Program-made: the position numbers and the translations under genes | Source of the DNA: Bacteroidales bacterium | GTDB lineage: Bacteria > Bacteroidota > Bacteroidia > Bacteroidales > Tenuifilaceae | Direction of reading: 5' to 3' | NCBI GenBank assembly: GCA_013376985.1 | Contig: JACABB010000006.1 | Span: forward strand, 24,772 to 88,771 | DNA length: 64,000 bases | The notes under the pieces: generated by a model | The model's database searches: none | Seen by the model: the letters and a program-made list of their open reading frames with translations, nothing else | What the model was told of the DNA's origin: nothing | Shown: positions 54,617 to 63,301 of the stretch, in pieces | Layout: each line of letters begins with the position of its first letter | Position numbering within the stretch: position 1 is the stretch's first letter

Positions 54617-56725
54617 ATGAGGGTGAATCTATCAACCGATATAATGTATCTGGGAGGAGTGGGGCCAAAGAAGGCGGAACTTCTTCGTAAAGAGCTAAAT
54701 ATTCATACCATTGGCGATTTATTGCGCTATTATCCTTATAAATATGTTGATAGATCTAAAATCTATAAAATATCCGAAATTGTTGACGATCTGCCATACA
54801 TTCAGCTTATTGGCAAGTTAATTAGAATTGACCAAACAGGAGTTGGCCCAAAGAAAAGACTTACAGCAATATTTTCCGATGAAACGGGAATGGTTGAGTT
54901 GGTATGGTTTAAGGGCATAAAATGGGTTGAGAAAAATATAAAGTTGAATTCTAATTATTTGGTTTTTGGTAAGGCAACCCTCTTCAATGGTCGTTTTAAT
55001 ATTGCTCATCCTGAAATAGAGGAGTATAAACCTGAGAATGATAAGACTAAAAGCTCCTTTGAGGCAGCCTATAACACAACCGAAAAGCTTAAGAACAGCT
55101 ATTTAAATTCAAAGTATATTCATAGGCTCCAACAGACCTTAGCTTTTCAAACCCAATTTGATATTGAGGAGACATTACCCGCACACCTTATAGATAGGTA
55201 TAAATTAATGACCTTGCCAGAGGCATTAAAACAGATTCATTTCCCAGATAATTCTACACTTCTCCAAAAATCGCAAAACCGATTAAAGTTTGAGGAGCTG
55301 TTTTATGTTCAACTCGGCTTACTAAAGCAGCGAAGTTTGAGGTTGAGTAAGCAGAACGGGCATGTTTTTAAGGTGGTTGGGGATATGTTTAATCGCTTTT
55401 ATAGAGAGAAACTCCCCTTTGAGCTAACCGATGCGCAAAAGAGAGTAATCAAGGAGATAAGGCGCGATATGGGCAACGGCAAGCAGATGAACCGCTTACT
55501 TCAGGGAGATGTTGGGAGCGGAAAGACGCTTGTTTCGTTGATGTGCATGCTAATTGCTATGGATAATGGGTATCAATCATCTATAATTGCTCCAACCGAA
55601 ATTCTTGCAAATCAGCACTACCTAACAATTACAAAGTTGCTTGGGGATCTTCCCGTTAAAGTGGGATTGCTTACAGGATCTACCAAAAAATCGGAGAGAA
55701 AGGTTTTGCATAATGATTTGTTGAGCGGAACAACGAATATTCTAATAGGCACTCACGCTCTGCTGGAGGATATTGTACAATTCAAAAATCTTGGCTTTGT
55801 TACAATTGATGAGCAGCAACGATTTGGCGTTGCGCAAAGGGCAAAACTTTGGGATAAGAATGATAATCCGCCCCATGTGCTTGTGATGACTGCAACACCT
55901 ATACCCCGTACCCTTGCAATGACCCTTTATGGTGATTTGGATGTTAGCGTTATCGATCAGCTGCCACCGGGCAGAAAGCCAATTAAAACAATTCATTTTA
56001 CCGATGCCAAAAGAAACCTTGTTTTTGGCTTAATGCGCGAGCAGATTAAGCAGGGACGGCAGATATACGTTGTTTATCCGCTGATAAAGGAATCTGAAAA
56101 GATGGAGAATCTGAAAGATTTGCAGGATGGGTACGAGAGCATCACTAGGGCATTTCCACAGCCTGAATATGTTACCGTTGTTGTGCACGGGCAGATGAAA
56201 CCCGATGATAAGGAGTTTTCCATGAACCTATTTGCAAAAGGTAAAGCGCATATAATGGTTGCAACCACAGTAATTGAGGTTGGAGTTAATGTGCCAAATG
56301 CAACGGTGATGGTAATTGAAAGTGCCGAAAGATTTGGCTTATCGCAGCTTCATCAATTAAGGGGTAGGGTAGGGCGTGGGGCCGATGAGAGCCACTGTGT
56401 ACTGATGTCATCGGTTAAATTAACCCATGAATCGCGAAAGCGATTGGAAACCATGGTTGCAACCAATGATGGTTTTCAAATTGCAGAGGTAGATCTCCAG
56501 CTCCGTGGTCCCGGCGATTTAGAAGGAACTCAGCAAAGCGGACTACCATTTGAACTAAAAATAGCGAGTTTAAGCAAGGATAGCCAGCTTTTGCAATATG
56601 TACGGCAGGTTGCAATGGAGATACTTGATGAAGATCCACAACTTGTATTATCGCAAAATGCGATATTGAATTTACAACTCGAAAAAGCCGAAAAGCAGAA
56701 GGTGAATTTTAGTCAGATAAGCTAG
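54617..56725 (+). CDS. recG: ATP-dependent DNA helicase RecG
   Basis: The 702-residue enzyme remodels stalled forks and branched DNA. It has an N-terminal wedge/OB domain ([26 protein letters not shown]), then helicase motifs [13 protein letters not shown] (I), [14 protein letters not shown] (II), [12 protein letters not shown] (III), [16 protein letters not shown] and [12 protein letters not shown] (VI). It has the typical RecG length. A TAAATTTG box at 54605-54612 sits only four bases before the ATG, so if used the transcript would be leaderless; no good -33 element accompanies it. A 17-base palindrome lies near the 3' end (56649-56665). Confidence 0.97.
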   Translation: MRVNLSTDIMYLGGVGPKKAELLRKELNIHTIGDLLRYYPYKYVDRSKIYKISEIVDDLPYIQLIGKLIRIDQTGVGPKKRLTAIFSDETGMVELVWFKGIKWVEKNIKLNSNYLVFGKATLFNGRFNIAHPEIEEYKPENDKTKSSFEAAYNTTEKLKNSYLNSKYIHRLQQTLAFQTQFDIEETLPAHLIDRYKLMTLPEALKQIHFPDNSTLLQKSQNRLKFEELFYVQLGLLKQRSLRLSKQNGHVFKVVGDMFNRFYREKLPFELTDAQKRVIKEIRRDMGNGKQMNRLLQGDVGSGKTLVSLMCMLIAMDNGYQSSIIAPTEILANQHYLTITKLLGDLPVKVGLLTGSTKKSERKVLHNDLLSGTTNILIGTHALLEDIVQFKNLGFVTIDEQQRFGVAQRAKLWDKNDNPPHVLVMTATPIPRTLAMTLYGDLDVSVIDQLPPGRKPIKTIHFTDAKRNLVFGLMREQIKQGRQIYVVYPLIKESEKMENLKDLQDGYESITRAFPQPEYVTVVVHGQMKPDDKEFSMNLFAKGKAHIMVATTVIEVGVNVPNATVMVIESAERFGLSQLHQLRGRVGRGADESHCVLMSSVKLTHESRKRLETMVATNDGFQIAEVDLQLRGPGDLEGTQQSGLPFELKIASLSKDSQLLQYVRQVAMEILDEDPQLVLSQNAILNLQLEKAEKQKVNFSQIS
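56649..56665. repeat. 17-base palindrome TATCGCA-n3-TGCGATA, copy 3
   Basis: The arms are identical to those at 6739 and 29185 but the centre is AAA rather than ATT. It lies in the recG coding sequence, about 20 codons from the end, and encodes part of LSQNAIL. Confidence 0.7.
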
Positions 56726-56814
56726 GGGTAATTGTGCTTTACTTTAGATATCATAGAGGATATGCATAAAATTTGATTGATACAATTATTTCTGCCAAAC
56801 CAAAAAAGTAATTA

Positions 56815-56909
56815 CGCTTGATAACCTTTTTACTGGCAACGAACCATCTGAAAACGAATATGGTATTGCAAATGCGAGATGTAGAAATTGACTTTAAAAC
56901 GATTTAAAC
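56815..56909 (+). pseudogene. Gene remnant A left of the Y1 transposase
   Basis: Two frames show protein-like remnants: DNLFTGNEPSENEYGIANA (56820-56876) and, in another frame, VLQMRDVEIDFKTI ending in TAA at 56905-56907. The last 47 bases (56862-56908) are duplicated at 57759-57805 with two differences. The parent gene is not certain. Similarity to the fragment at 57649, which resembles the N-terminus of a type III restriction enzyme, suggests a degraded restriction gene. Confidence 0.5.
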
Positions 56910-56913
56910 ATTC

Positions 56914-57462
56914 AATAACCCCCGACTTTAGTCGGGGGCAGGGAACAAAACAAAATCGGGCTTTAGCCCAAAAATTAGTGATTATGAGTTATATAAAGAT
57001 AATGGTACATTCTGTTTGGGGTACAAAGAACCATCAACCTATTTTAGTGACTGATGTACGAGAAAAATTATTTGAGCATATCCGTGAGAATGCAAGATTA
57101 AAAAATATTTATATTGACATTATTAATGGACATGATGATCATGTTCATTGTCTCATAAGCTTAGGTGCTGAGCAGAACATAGCTAAAGTAATGCAACTCA
57201 TCAAAGGGGAGGCATCATTTTGGGCAAATAATGAGAAGTTGTTAAAACATAAATTAGAATGGGCTGAAGATTATTTTGCAGCTTCAGTTAGTGAATCAGC
57301 ACTTAGCAAAGTAAGAAATTATATCAGAAATCAGGTAGAACACCATCGTAAAATAACATTCAAGGAAGAATATGAAAAGTTTATTAAAAGTTATGGTTTT
57401 AAGTTGGGCTAAAGCCCAAATAAATTGATAGAATTTTCCCCCGACTAAAGTCGGGGGTTATT
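56914..57462 (+). mobile_element. IS200/REP-associated Y1 transposase unit with perfect inverted ends
   Basis: The element has perfect 25-base terminal inverted repeats: 56914-56938 (AATAACCCCCGAC at the start) and 57438-57462. Each end is itself a hairpin (CCCCCGAC with GTCGGGGG). A second, inner pair of hairpins (GGGCTTTAGCCC at 56958-56969 and GGGCTAAAGCCC at 57406-57417) flanks the transposase gene and is also inverted between the two ends. The stop codon of the transposase lies inside the right inner hairpin. Element ends bracketed by REP-like hairpins are typical of IS200-type and RAYT units. Confidence 0.85.
56984..57412 (+). CDS. Y1-type (HUH) transposase, IS200/TnpA_REP family
   Basis: The 142-residue enzyme from the ATG at 56984 (MSYIKIMVHSVWGTKNHQP) nicks and rejoins single-stranded DNA. 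An upstream frame start at 56888 runs through the left hairpins and is not likely to be used. The HUH motif is HVH (His53 and His55 in DDHVHCLI), and the probable catalytic tyrosine is Tyr113 in SKVRNYIRNQ. Helices ending KITFKEEYEKFIKSYGF complete the fold. The gene appears intact, so the element may be active or able to mobilise related repeats. Confidence 0.9.
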   Translation: MSYIKIMVHSVWGTKNHQPILVTDVREKLFEHIRENARLKNIYIDIINGHDDHVHCLISLGAEQNIAKVMQLIKGEASFWANNEKLLKHKLEWAEDYFAASVSESALSKVRNYIRNQVEHHRKITFKEEYEKFIKSYGFKLG

Positions 57463-57480
57463 AAAAAGACATAATTTGAT

Positions 57481-57609
57481 ATGAAAGATTTAATTCACTC
57501 ATACACCGAATGGTTGAAAAAAAAATTTAACTACAAAGAAATAAACGGACACTTTGAAGTAACTACTCCATTTGTAAATCACATAAATGACCAGATATGG
57601 TATCAATGA
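57481..57609 (+). pseudogene. DUF1828-like protein fragment
   Basis: The frame encodes 42 residues, KDLIHSYTEWLKKKFNYK then EVTTPFVNHINDQIWY, before a stop. It matches the N-terminal part of DUF1828 proteins, which are normally over 100 residues, so it is a truncated remnant. The rest of the gene appears deleted. Confidence 0.55.
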
Positions 57610-57648
57610 TTTTTCATGGAAGAAGAAAGAAAATTGGTAGCATAATAT

Positions 57649-57804
57649 ATGAAACTACACTTTGACAGCAAACAGAAATTTCAGTTAGAGGCAGTAAAAG
57701 CCATTACTGATATTTTCGAAGGACAACCTTTGAGTAGTGGAGACCCGCTGAAAACAAAGGTATTGCAAATGCGAGAAATAGAAATTGACTTTAAAACGAT
57801 TTAA
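57649..57804 (+). pseudogene. Remnant of a type III restriction-like protein
   Basis: The 51-residue frame begins KLHFDSKQKFQLEAVKAI and continues DIFEGQPLSSGD, which resembles the N-terminus of type III restriction enzyme Res subunits. After GDPLKTK it jumps to VLQMREIEIDFKTI and stops, so the helicase and nuclease domains are missing. Its 3' part (57759-57805) duplicates bases 56862-56908 on the other side of the transposase. Confidence 0.55.
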
Positions 57805-57840
57805 AATCATTTTGTTGGCGTGAACAAAGCAGTATAAGAA

Positions 57841-58381
57841 ATGAAAAATAAAACGATTACAGTAAAGGGAATAGAGATAACTATCATTAAACAAAACAAT
57901 ACAGATTACATCTCTTTAACCGATATGCTCAAAGCCAAAGATGGTGATTTTTTCATTGCTGATTGACTTAGAAACCTTAACACCGTTGAATTTCTTGGTA
58001 TTTGGGAAAGTGTTTATAACCCCGATTTTAATTATGGCGAATTCGCCATAATTAAAAGTCAAGCAGGATTAAACAATTACAAGATAAGTGTAAAGGAATG
58101 GGAAGAAAAAACAAATGCTATTGGATTAAAAGCCACCGCAGGTCGTTATGGCGGTACTTACGCTCAAGCAATGGCGTGATGAAAACCCAAAGCAAGAAGG
58201 CAACATCCGCGACACCGCAACCATTGAGTAATTAGTAGTATTATCAAATATGGAAAGCATCAATGCCGTCTTAATTCATCAGGGATTGCAACAAAGCGAA
58301 CGATTAAAACAACTCAATAGCATTGCCATTGCGCAGATAAAATCGTTGATAGGAAACAAACAGTTGAAAAGAATGAAGTAA
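57841..58381 (+). pseudogene. KilA-N domain protein with stops and an internal deletion
   Basis: The remnant starts KNKTITVKGIEITIIKQN with YISLTDMLKAKDGD, then has an in-frame TGA after FFIAD and resumes RNLNTVEFLGIWESVYNP, YGEFAIIK and KATAGRYGGTYA, the KilA-N core. A deletion then joins it to WRDENPKQEGNIRDTATIE and, after another stop, NAVLIHQGLQQSERL and IKSLIGNKQLK, the usual C-terminus of Bacteroidota KilA-N proteins. KilA-N proteins are DNA-binding proteins linked to phages and restriction loci. It is clearly non-functional. Confidence 0.75.
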
Positions 58382-58484
58382 TTCTATCTGGGTAAAGACC
58401 CTGAATTTCTGTTCATTTTATGCTATAAAGCCCAGAGTTCCGAACTTTTTAAAAGATCGCAACTCTTATCAAATAAGTACTAAT

Positions 58485-58520
58485 AAAAAAACCGCCCCAA
58501 AATTTTGAGACGGTTTTTTT
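58485..58520 (-). terminator. Terminator of the aldehyde oxidoreductase gene
   Basis: AAAAAAACCG (58485-58494) pairs perfectly with CGGTTTTTTT (58511-58520), with an inner CAAAA/TTTTG stem. It lies 18 bases after the stop codon, and a run of T on the minus strand completes the signal. Confidence 0.9.
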
Positions 58521-58537
58521 GATGTTGGACTTTTAAT

Positions 58538-60691
58538 CTATTGTAAAGGTTTTACTACTTCAATAAGCTCAGGAAGATCCATTCCAATATTCTTTAGATG
58601 CTCAACTGTAGGAACACCGTTGCTTGTCCATCCACGACGTTTGTAAACAGCGTCTAATAACTGCTCGTAACGATCTTCGCGGTATTTACGCATTGCAACC
58701 ATTTTTTCCTCAAGGCTCATATTGGTTGGGTCAACGCCAACAAGCTCTTTAAGCTGCTTGTCGTAGCGTTCTGCACGGCTTTCGTATTCCTCCTTGGTAA
58801 CAGGACCTGCAGCACGGTAGGGCTGAGCATCATGCTTGCGTAAACCATAACCACGGCGGATATTGAATATGCGTTGGAAGTTATAAACTCTTTCGCTTTG
58901 GCGAATAATGTCATCTTTGTTGATATTGCTACCAGTTACGGCATTGTAAATGGTAACATAGTTATCCACATGTTGAGGAACCTTTGCTGGCTCTGATGTT
59001 GTAGCATTATCTTCTGGCTCAACATCGTTCCATGGAAGTTTGCAGAGACCCTGTAAACCAAACCATGTGCGGAACATTGGGAAGTAGTGTAATGCTTCAG
59101 CTTTTTTCTCGAAGGTTGGAATATGATTGTTAACCATATCCATAAATATTAGCCAAGCTTCGTCGTGCTGAGGACCCTTGTTCGTCATTGCATATCCACC
59201 TTGCTGTGCAAGCGATTCTTTTGAAACGTACTGGCTATACTCAAGGCCTTTATTCTCCATTCCAATATCCTGCATCAATTTTGGATCGCCACCAAAATTC
59301 TTTGCAAAATACTCTTTTAGCTTACGAATTCCCATACCAACTATCTTTCCAAATCCTTCGCCACGACCAAGTTGATGAAGAAGTTCCATTGCATCATCCT
59401 TGCTACCGAAGCTTAAATCGAGACCACCTGTGCGCTCTTTGTTAAGAATTCCACGTTGGTAGCACTCCATAACAAATGCAAGTGTTGTACCCCAAGAGAT
59501 TGTGCAAATACCATAGGTATCGCAGTAGAAGTTTGCTTCAATAACATACTCCGGATCAAAGATACCGCAGTTAGAACCTAAACCAGCTGCTGTTTCGTAC
59601 TCAGGACCATCAACAATAACCTCTTCGTCTTTATATGGGCCAGTTTTTAGCTTAAATTTATCAACCCCTTTAGCGCAAGCCATATTACAGCCAATCCAAC
59701 AACCATCAGGAACTCCTTGGGTGAAATAGCTTTTCCAAACCTCGGAATGTATCTTACCTGAATCTTTATGCGCACCGTACTGGAAATTATGGGTTGGAAG
59801 TAAATCGTAATCGTTCATAATCTCAACAAGGTGAGCAGTTCCCTTTGAGCGCATTTGGCACTGCTTATCGTCTAAATCGCGAATCTCCTTATTGAATGTA
59901 CGTCCACGTTCAGCAATGGCTTCAAGGTTTGCAACATCATTAAGATTTCCTTTAACTCCAGGAATTTTGCAAACAATTGCTTTAATCTTTTTATTGCGGA
60001 ATACCGTACCAATGCCACCACGACCGGCTTGTTTAAGACGAACGCATTTACGTTTATTATCGTAGAATGTGAAGTTCAGCATACCCATTAAGCTGTGATC
60101 CGCAGCTGTGCCGGCAGATACAATACCAATGTTCTTTTTCTCGGACTCATCCTTTGCAAACATCTCGCTAAGAACCTCGCCTAAAACGTGGCTATCAATT
60201 GGTTCTTCGGGTGCTTCGAAAATTTCTACTTTATGATCAATACCATCAATAAAAATAATAACATCATTTTTTGCTTTGCCTTGAAGTTCAATTGCATCGA
60301 ATCCAGAAAACTTAAGGAATGGGCCAAAGAAACCCCCAACGTTACTATCAATTATAATGTCTGTTTGTGGGGAAATTGCACACACAATCGATTTTCCTGT
60401 ACCTGAATATTGGGTGATACCACCGATAGGACCCGATGAAATTACAATCTCATTCTCAGGATCGGTCCATTTTGTGTTTGGTTTTGTAGCATCCCAGAGT
60501 AGGCGTAGGTCATAACCTTTACCACCAATAAATTTTTCTTTCATCTGGGGTGGAACTATTTTCTCTTTTACCTCGTTGGTTCCGACATTAATATAAAGGG
60601 TTTTGTCGGTATAACCTCTGTGAAGAGCTTTCCACTCGTATTTCCAGGAATTTAGCTGCTTATGCTTTTGGATCATCTCCTGAACTTTCAT
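58538..60691 (-). CDS. Aldehyde:ferredoxin oxidoreductase (tungsten/molybdenum pterin enzyme)
   Basis: The 717-residue enzyme belongs to the AOR family: these oxidise aldehydes (or reduce acids) with a bis-pterin tungsten site and pass electrons via [4Fe-4S] to ferredoxin. The N-terminal domain has LYINVGTNEVKEKIVPP and FIGGKGYDLRLLWD; the pterin regions include SSGPIGGITQYSGTGKS and RGGIGTVFRNKKIKAIV. Cluster ligands appear as Cys331, Cys335 and Cys339 (GCWIGCNMAC) and Cys550 (GLCKLPWND). The spacing is C-x3-C-x3-C rather than the C-x2-C-x3-C of Pyrococcus AOR. At 717 residues it is longer than the roughly 605 of Pyrococcus AOR; substrate unknown. The metal probably comes from the wtp uptake system at the start of the window. 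Confidence 0.92.
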   Translation of the reverse strand: MKVQEMIQKHKQLNSWKYEWKALHRGYTDKTLYINVGTNEVKEKIVPPQMKEKFIGGKGYDLRLLWDATKPNTKWTDPENEIVISSGPIGGITQYSGTGKSIVCAISPQTDIIIDSNVGGFFGPFLKFSGFDAIELQGKAKNDVIIFIDGIDHKVEIFEAPEEPIDSHVLGEVLSEMFAKDESEKKNIGIVSAGTAADHSLMGMLNFTFYDNKRKCVRLKQAGRGGIGTVFRNKKIKAIVCKIPGVKGNLNDVANLEAIAERGRTFNKEIRDLDDKQCQMRSKGTAHLVEIMNDYDLLPTHNFQYGAHKDSGKIHSEVWKSYFTQGVPDGCWIGCNMACAKGVDKFKLKTGPYKDEEVIVDGPEYETAAGLGSNCGIFDPEYVIEANFYCDTYGICTISWGTTLAFVMECYQRGILNKERTGGLDLSFGSKDDAMELLHQLGRGEGFGKIVGMGIRKLKEYFAKNFGGDPKLMQDIGMENKGLEYSQYVSKESLAQQGGYAMTNKGPQHDEAWLIFMDMVNNHIPTFEKKAEALHYFPMFRTWFGLQGLCKLPWNDVEPEDNATTSEPAKVPQHVDNYVTIYNAVTGSNINKDDIIRQSERVYNFQRIFNIRRGYGLRKHDAQPYRAAGPVTKEEYESRAERYDKQLKELVGVDPTNMSLEEKMVAMRKYREDRYEQLLDAVYKRRGWTSNGVPTVEHLKNIGMDLPELIEVVKPLQ

Positions 60692-61037
60692 ATCGATTAT
60701 ATTTTTAGTTTATATTTTTCTTAAGAATTTAGGTTACAAATGTACTAAAAAAACATCTGCATAAAATGATATAAGTCAATATGAAAACGTTTGCATATTG
60801 CAATTTATCAGGTTTTTAGATAATGATTAAAAGATGAAAATGAGGTGTAGGGTTGATTGTGCTTTTTTTATAAATGTTAATTTGATAATACATCATTAAA
60901 TGTTGAACGTTCATGATTTAATCTTTTTAGTTATCTTAACATCATAATTACTAAGATATTTAGTTAATTATTAATGAGATATAGTTTGAATAAAGTGCGT
61001 ATTATTTTGTAATTGATTTTAAATTAAAAGCAAGAAG
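60692..61037. other. Divergent regulatory region of the aldehyde oxidoreductase and membrane protein genes
   Basis: No gene is visible. A -7-like box on the minus strand, TACATTTG (CAAATGTA at 60737-60744), lies 46-53 bases before the oxidoreductase start. Its -33 region is weak. The middle of the interval is AT rich. Confidence 0.6.
60737..60744 (-). promoter_or_regulatory. Possible -7 box of the aldehyde oxidoreductase gene
   Basis: TACATTTG on the minus strand matches TAnnTTTG, with a predicted start about 40 bases before the ATG. The expected TTTG 19-21 bases further upstream is replaced by TTTT, so the promoter may need an activator. Confidence 0.4.
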
Positions 61038-61772
61038 ATGAAAACTACCGAAATCCGTAAAATCTTCCTTTGGCTTACGCTTTTCAGCATTGCTATGGCT
61101 TTTCTGGAAACATCTGTTGTGGTATATCTGCGTAAGTTATACTACCCCGAAGGTTTTAATTTTCCCATGAAGATGATGGATAAGGATATTGCAATTGTTG
61201 AGCTATTTCGGGAGTTAGCAACTTTAGTAATGCTTTTGGGTGCTGGTTTTATTGCGGGAAGGAGTAAAACCGAAAAGTTTGGATTGTTCCTTTACAGCTT
61301 TGCTATTTGGGATATTTTCTACTATGTATTCCTAAAGATTACACTCAATTGGCCCGAAAGCCTTTTTACTTGGGATGTTTTATTCTTAATACCAACAACT
61401 TGGGTTGGACCTGTAATTGCCCCAGTAATTGTTTCGTTGTTTATGATTGTTTTTGCTTTCCTGATTTCAAAATTTACTAATTGCGATACTAGCGTAAACA
61501 TAAACAAATACGAATGGTTGCTTTTAGTGTCGGGTTCAATTATTCTAATTATTGGGTTTGTTTACGATTACGTAAAGTTTATGCTTCAATTTTTCAGTCT
61601 CGGTGAGATTTTCTCACCCTCAAATACTACAAGACTGATGGAAAAAGCATTAACGTATGTTCCTGTTTCTTTCCCTTGGTTAATATTTACATTTGGGATT
61701 GTAATAATTATAGGAGGAATTGCTTTATTCTATCGTAGGAATAAACACAATCTAAATAGAACCTTGTTGTAA
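61038..61772 (+). CDS. Integral membrane protein of unknown function
   Basis: The 244-residue inner-membrane protein has about six hydrophobic segments. The first is preceded by KTTEIRKIF and followed by conserved-looking polar residues within the membrane (AFLETSVVVYLRKLYYPEGF). Other polar membrane residues occur in IVELFRELATLVMLLGAGF and FAIWDIFYYVFL, and WDVLFLIPTTWVGPVIAPV is striking. The pattern resembles a conserved but unnamed membrane family. It diverges from the aldehyde oxidoreductase gene, 346 bases away; a functional link is unproven. Confidence 0.75.
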   Translation: MKTTEIRKIFLWLTLFSIAMAFLETSVVVYLRKLYYPEGFNFPMKMMDKDIAIVELFRELATLVMLLGAGFIAGRSKTEKFGLFLYSFAIWDIFYYVFLKITLNWPESLFTWDVLFLIPTTWVGPVIAPVIVSLFMIVFAFLISKFTNCDTSVNINKYEWLLLVSGSIILIIGFVYDYVKFMLQFFSLGEIFSPSNTTRLMEKALTYVPVSFPWLIFTFGIVIIIGGIALFYRRNKHNLNRTLL

Positions 61773-61780
61773 TATCTATT

Positions 61781-63103
61781 TTACTGGTCTTTTACACACC
61801 TAACACTAAAACCATACCCCTTCTTTATGTTCAAACGAATAATTTGAGCATTATCGTAATTTAATAATCTAGTCCATGCGCTAGTTGCATCAAACTCTGA
61901 ACTAGTCCAAAAATTTGCTGATTTTGAATCATTGTTGAATGCTCCATTATCGCTACGATAACCTGCTCCAAGGGCAGTAAAACCAGAAGAATTTGTTGCT
62001 CCCGTATTGGGGAAGTACCATCCATCGTAAATTGATATCCCCTTATATTTCAATTTACCACCCTCATCGGTTCCTCGTAAGCCTGTGGCATCTGCTTGGC
62101 TCTGGCTCATCCCAAGAAATGTCTCTAATGTTTTCCAATCTTCATCAGTTGGAACATGCCAACCTGTTGGGCAAAGTTTTCGGCTATCAACAACTGTATA
62201 ATAGTTATAAAGTTTTCCAAAATCTGTGTATTTACAACTTGCACTAGTAGAGGTTGAACTCCATAATAAATCATCCTGAATTAGAGGGATATCACTTCCA
62301 TCATTAAATTTTGTGGTTTCTAAATTTTTAGTTATCCAAATCTGTGTACCAATAGTTTTAATTTGATATTTATTGCCAGAGATATCTGTTATTTCTCCTT
62401 CGGTAGTCGTAAAACTGACTTCAGGGCTATAATCAATTCCCGATTCATTTTTTGTATATCCTCTCACATAGTAGGTTGTACTGGGAGTTAGGTTTTCAAT
62501 AAGCATGGTTCGATAATTCTCACTAAACCAATCAACCAGAATATGGTTTCCTTCATTAGTGGGATTAGAGCTTGTGCCATAGCAAATTCCTCTTTCATCA
62601 ACAAGATACGGAGGTGTACTAGCTATCCAATATTTAACATTAACACTTGTTGCCATTACAGTTTCAATAGATACACCAATTGATCCAGAACTAGGTGGTA
62701 ATCCTTTGGGAACGAATGTTAATACTTCTCCATAAGCAGTGCCAGCTTTATTGGTGGCATAAGCTCTTATGGTATGGGTTTTTGTATGCCTATTAATCAT
62801 CCCAAACCACTTGGCATTTATTGTATCTGTGAAACTACCTAAACCATTGCCCTTAGTTGTATTCCAGCAATGAATATTGTCGTTGATTGTTGGGATCACA
62901 TTTTCATCTGTAGTAGCACAAATACCTCTTGAAGTTACCGTTGAACCTCCATCATCTATTACCTCACCACCAGCAATGGCGTATGCCCAAGTTACTTCTG
63001 ATACTGGTAATGTATTTACTTTTGGTAAATTTGCTTTATCTTTAAAACACGAGGAAAGGATAAGCAGCAGTCCCAATTGAATTATAAATATTGATTTTTT
63101 CAT
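61781..63103 (-). CDS. FISUMP-domain surface lipoprotein
   Basis: From the ATG at 63103 (MKKSIFIIQLGLLLILSSC) the lipoprotein has 440 residues; an upstream start would add 20 residues before the signal. Two fibronectin/Ig-like repeats come first (ATNKAGTAYGEVLTFVPK and RGYTKNESGIDYSPEVSFTT), then the Fibrobacter succinogenes major paralogous (FISUMP) domain from about 255 (ISGNKYQIKTIGTQIWITKN, RKLCPTGWHVPTDEDWKTLE, FWTSSEFDATSAWTR, GFSVRCVKD). These proteins are surface-exposed in Bacteroidota; the ligand is unknown. It converges on the membrane protein, only 8 bases away. Confidence 0.9.
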   Translation of the reverse strand: MKKSIFIIQLGLLLILSSCFKDKANLPKVNTLPVSEVTWAYAIAGGEVIDDGGSTVTSRGICATTDENVIPTINDNIHCWNTTKGNGLGSFTDTINAKWFGMINRHTKTHTIRAYATNKAGTAYGEVLTFVPKGLPPSSGSIGVSIETVMATSVNVKYWIASTPPYLVDERGICYGTSSNPTNEGNHILVDWFSENYRTMLIENLTPSTTYYVRGYTKNESGIDYSPEVSFTTTEGEITDISGNKYQIKTIGTQIWITKNLETTKFNDGSDIPLIQDDLLWSSTSTSASCKYTDFGKLYNYYTVVDSRKLCPTGWHVPTDEDWKTLETFLGMSQSQADATGLRGTDEGGKLKYKGISIYDGWYFPNTGATNSSGFTALGAGYRSDNGAFNNDSKSANFWTSSEFDATSAWTRLLNYDNAQIIRLNIKKGYGFSVRCVKDQ

Positions 63104-63301
63104 TACCCTTTTTATAGATAGTTTTGGTAACTCAAATTTAAAGAAAAATATCAGTTTTAGCAATTGTTAATTAGTAAGTATTAGTTTTTTAGATACTCTA
63201 TTTTGGTCGTATAACATTATACGAAAATTTGCTAAGCAATCACTTTTTTAAATAAATTTGATTGTTAATAGATTTAAGGAATTCCCTAAAAATACAAAGG
63301 C

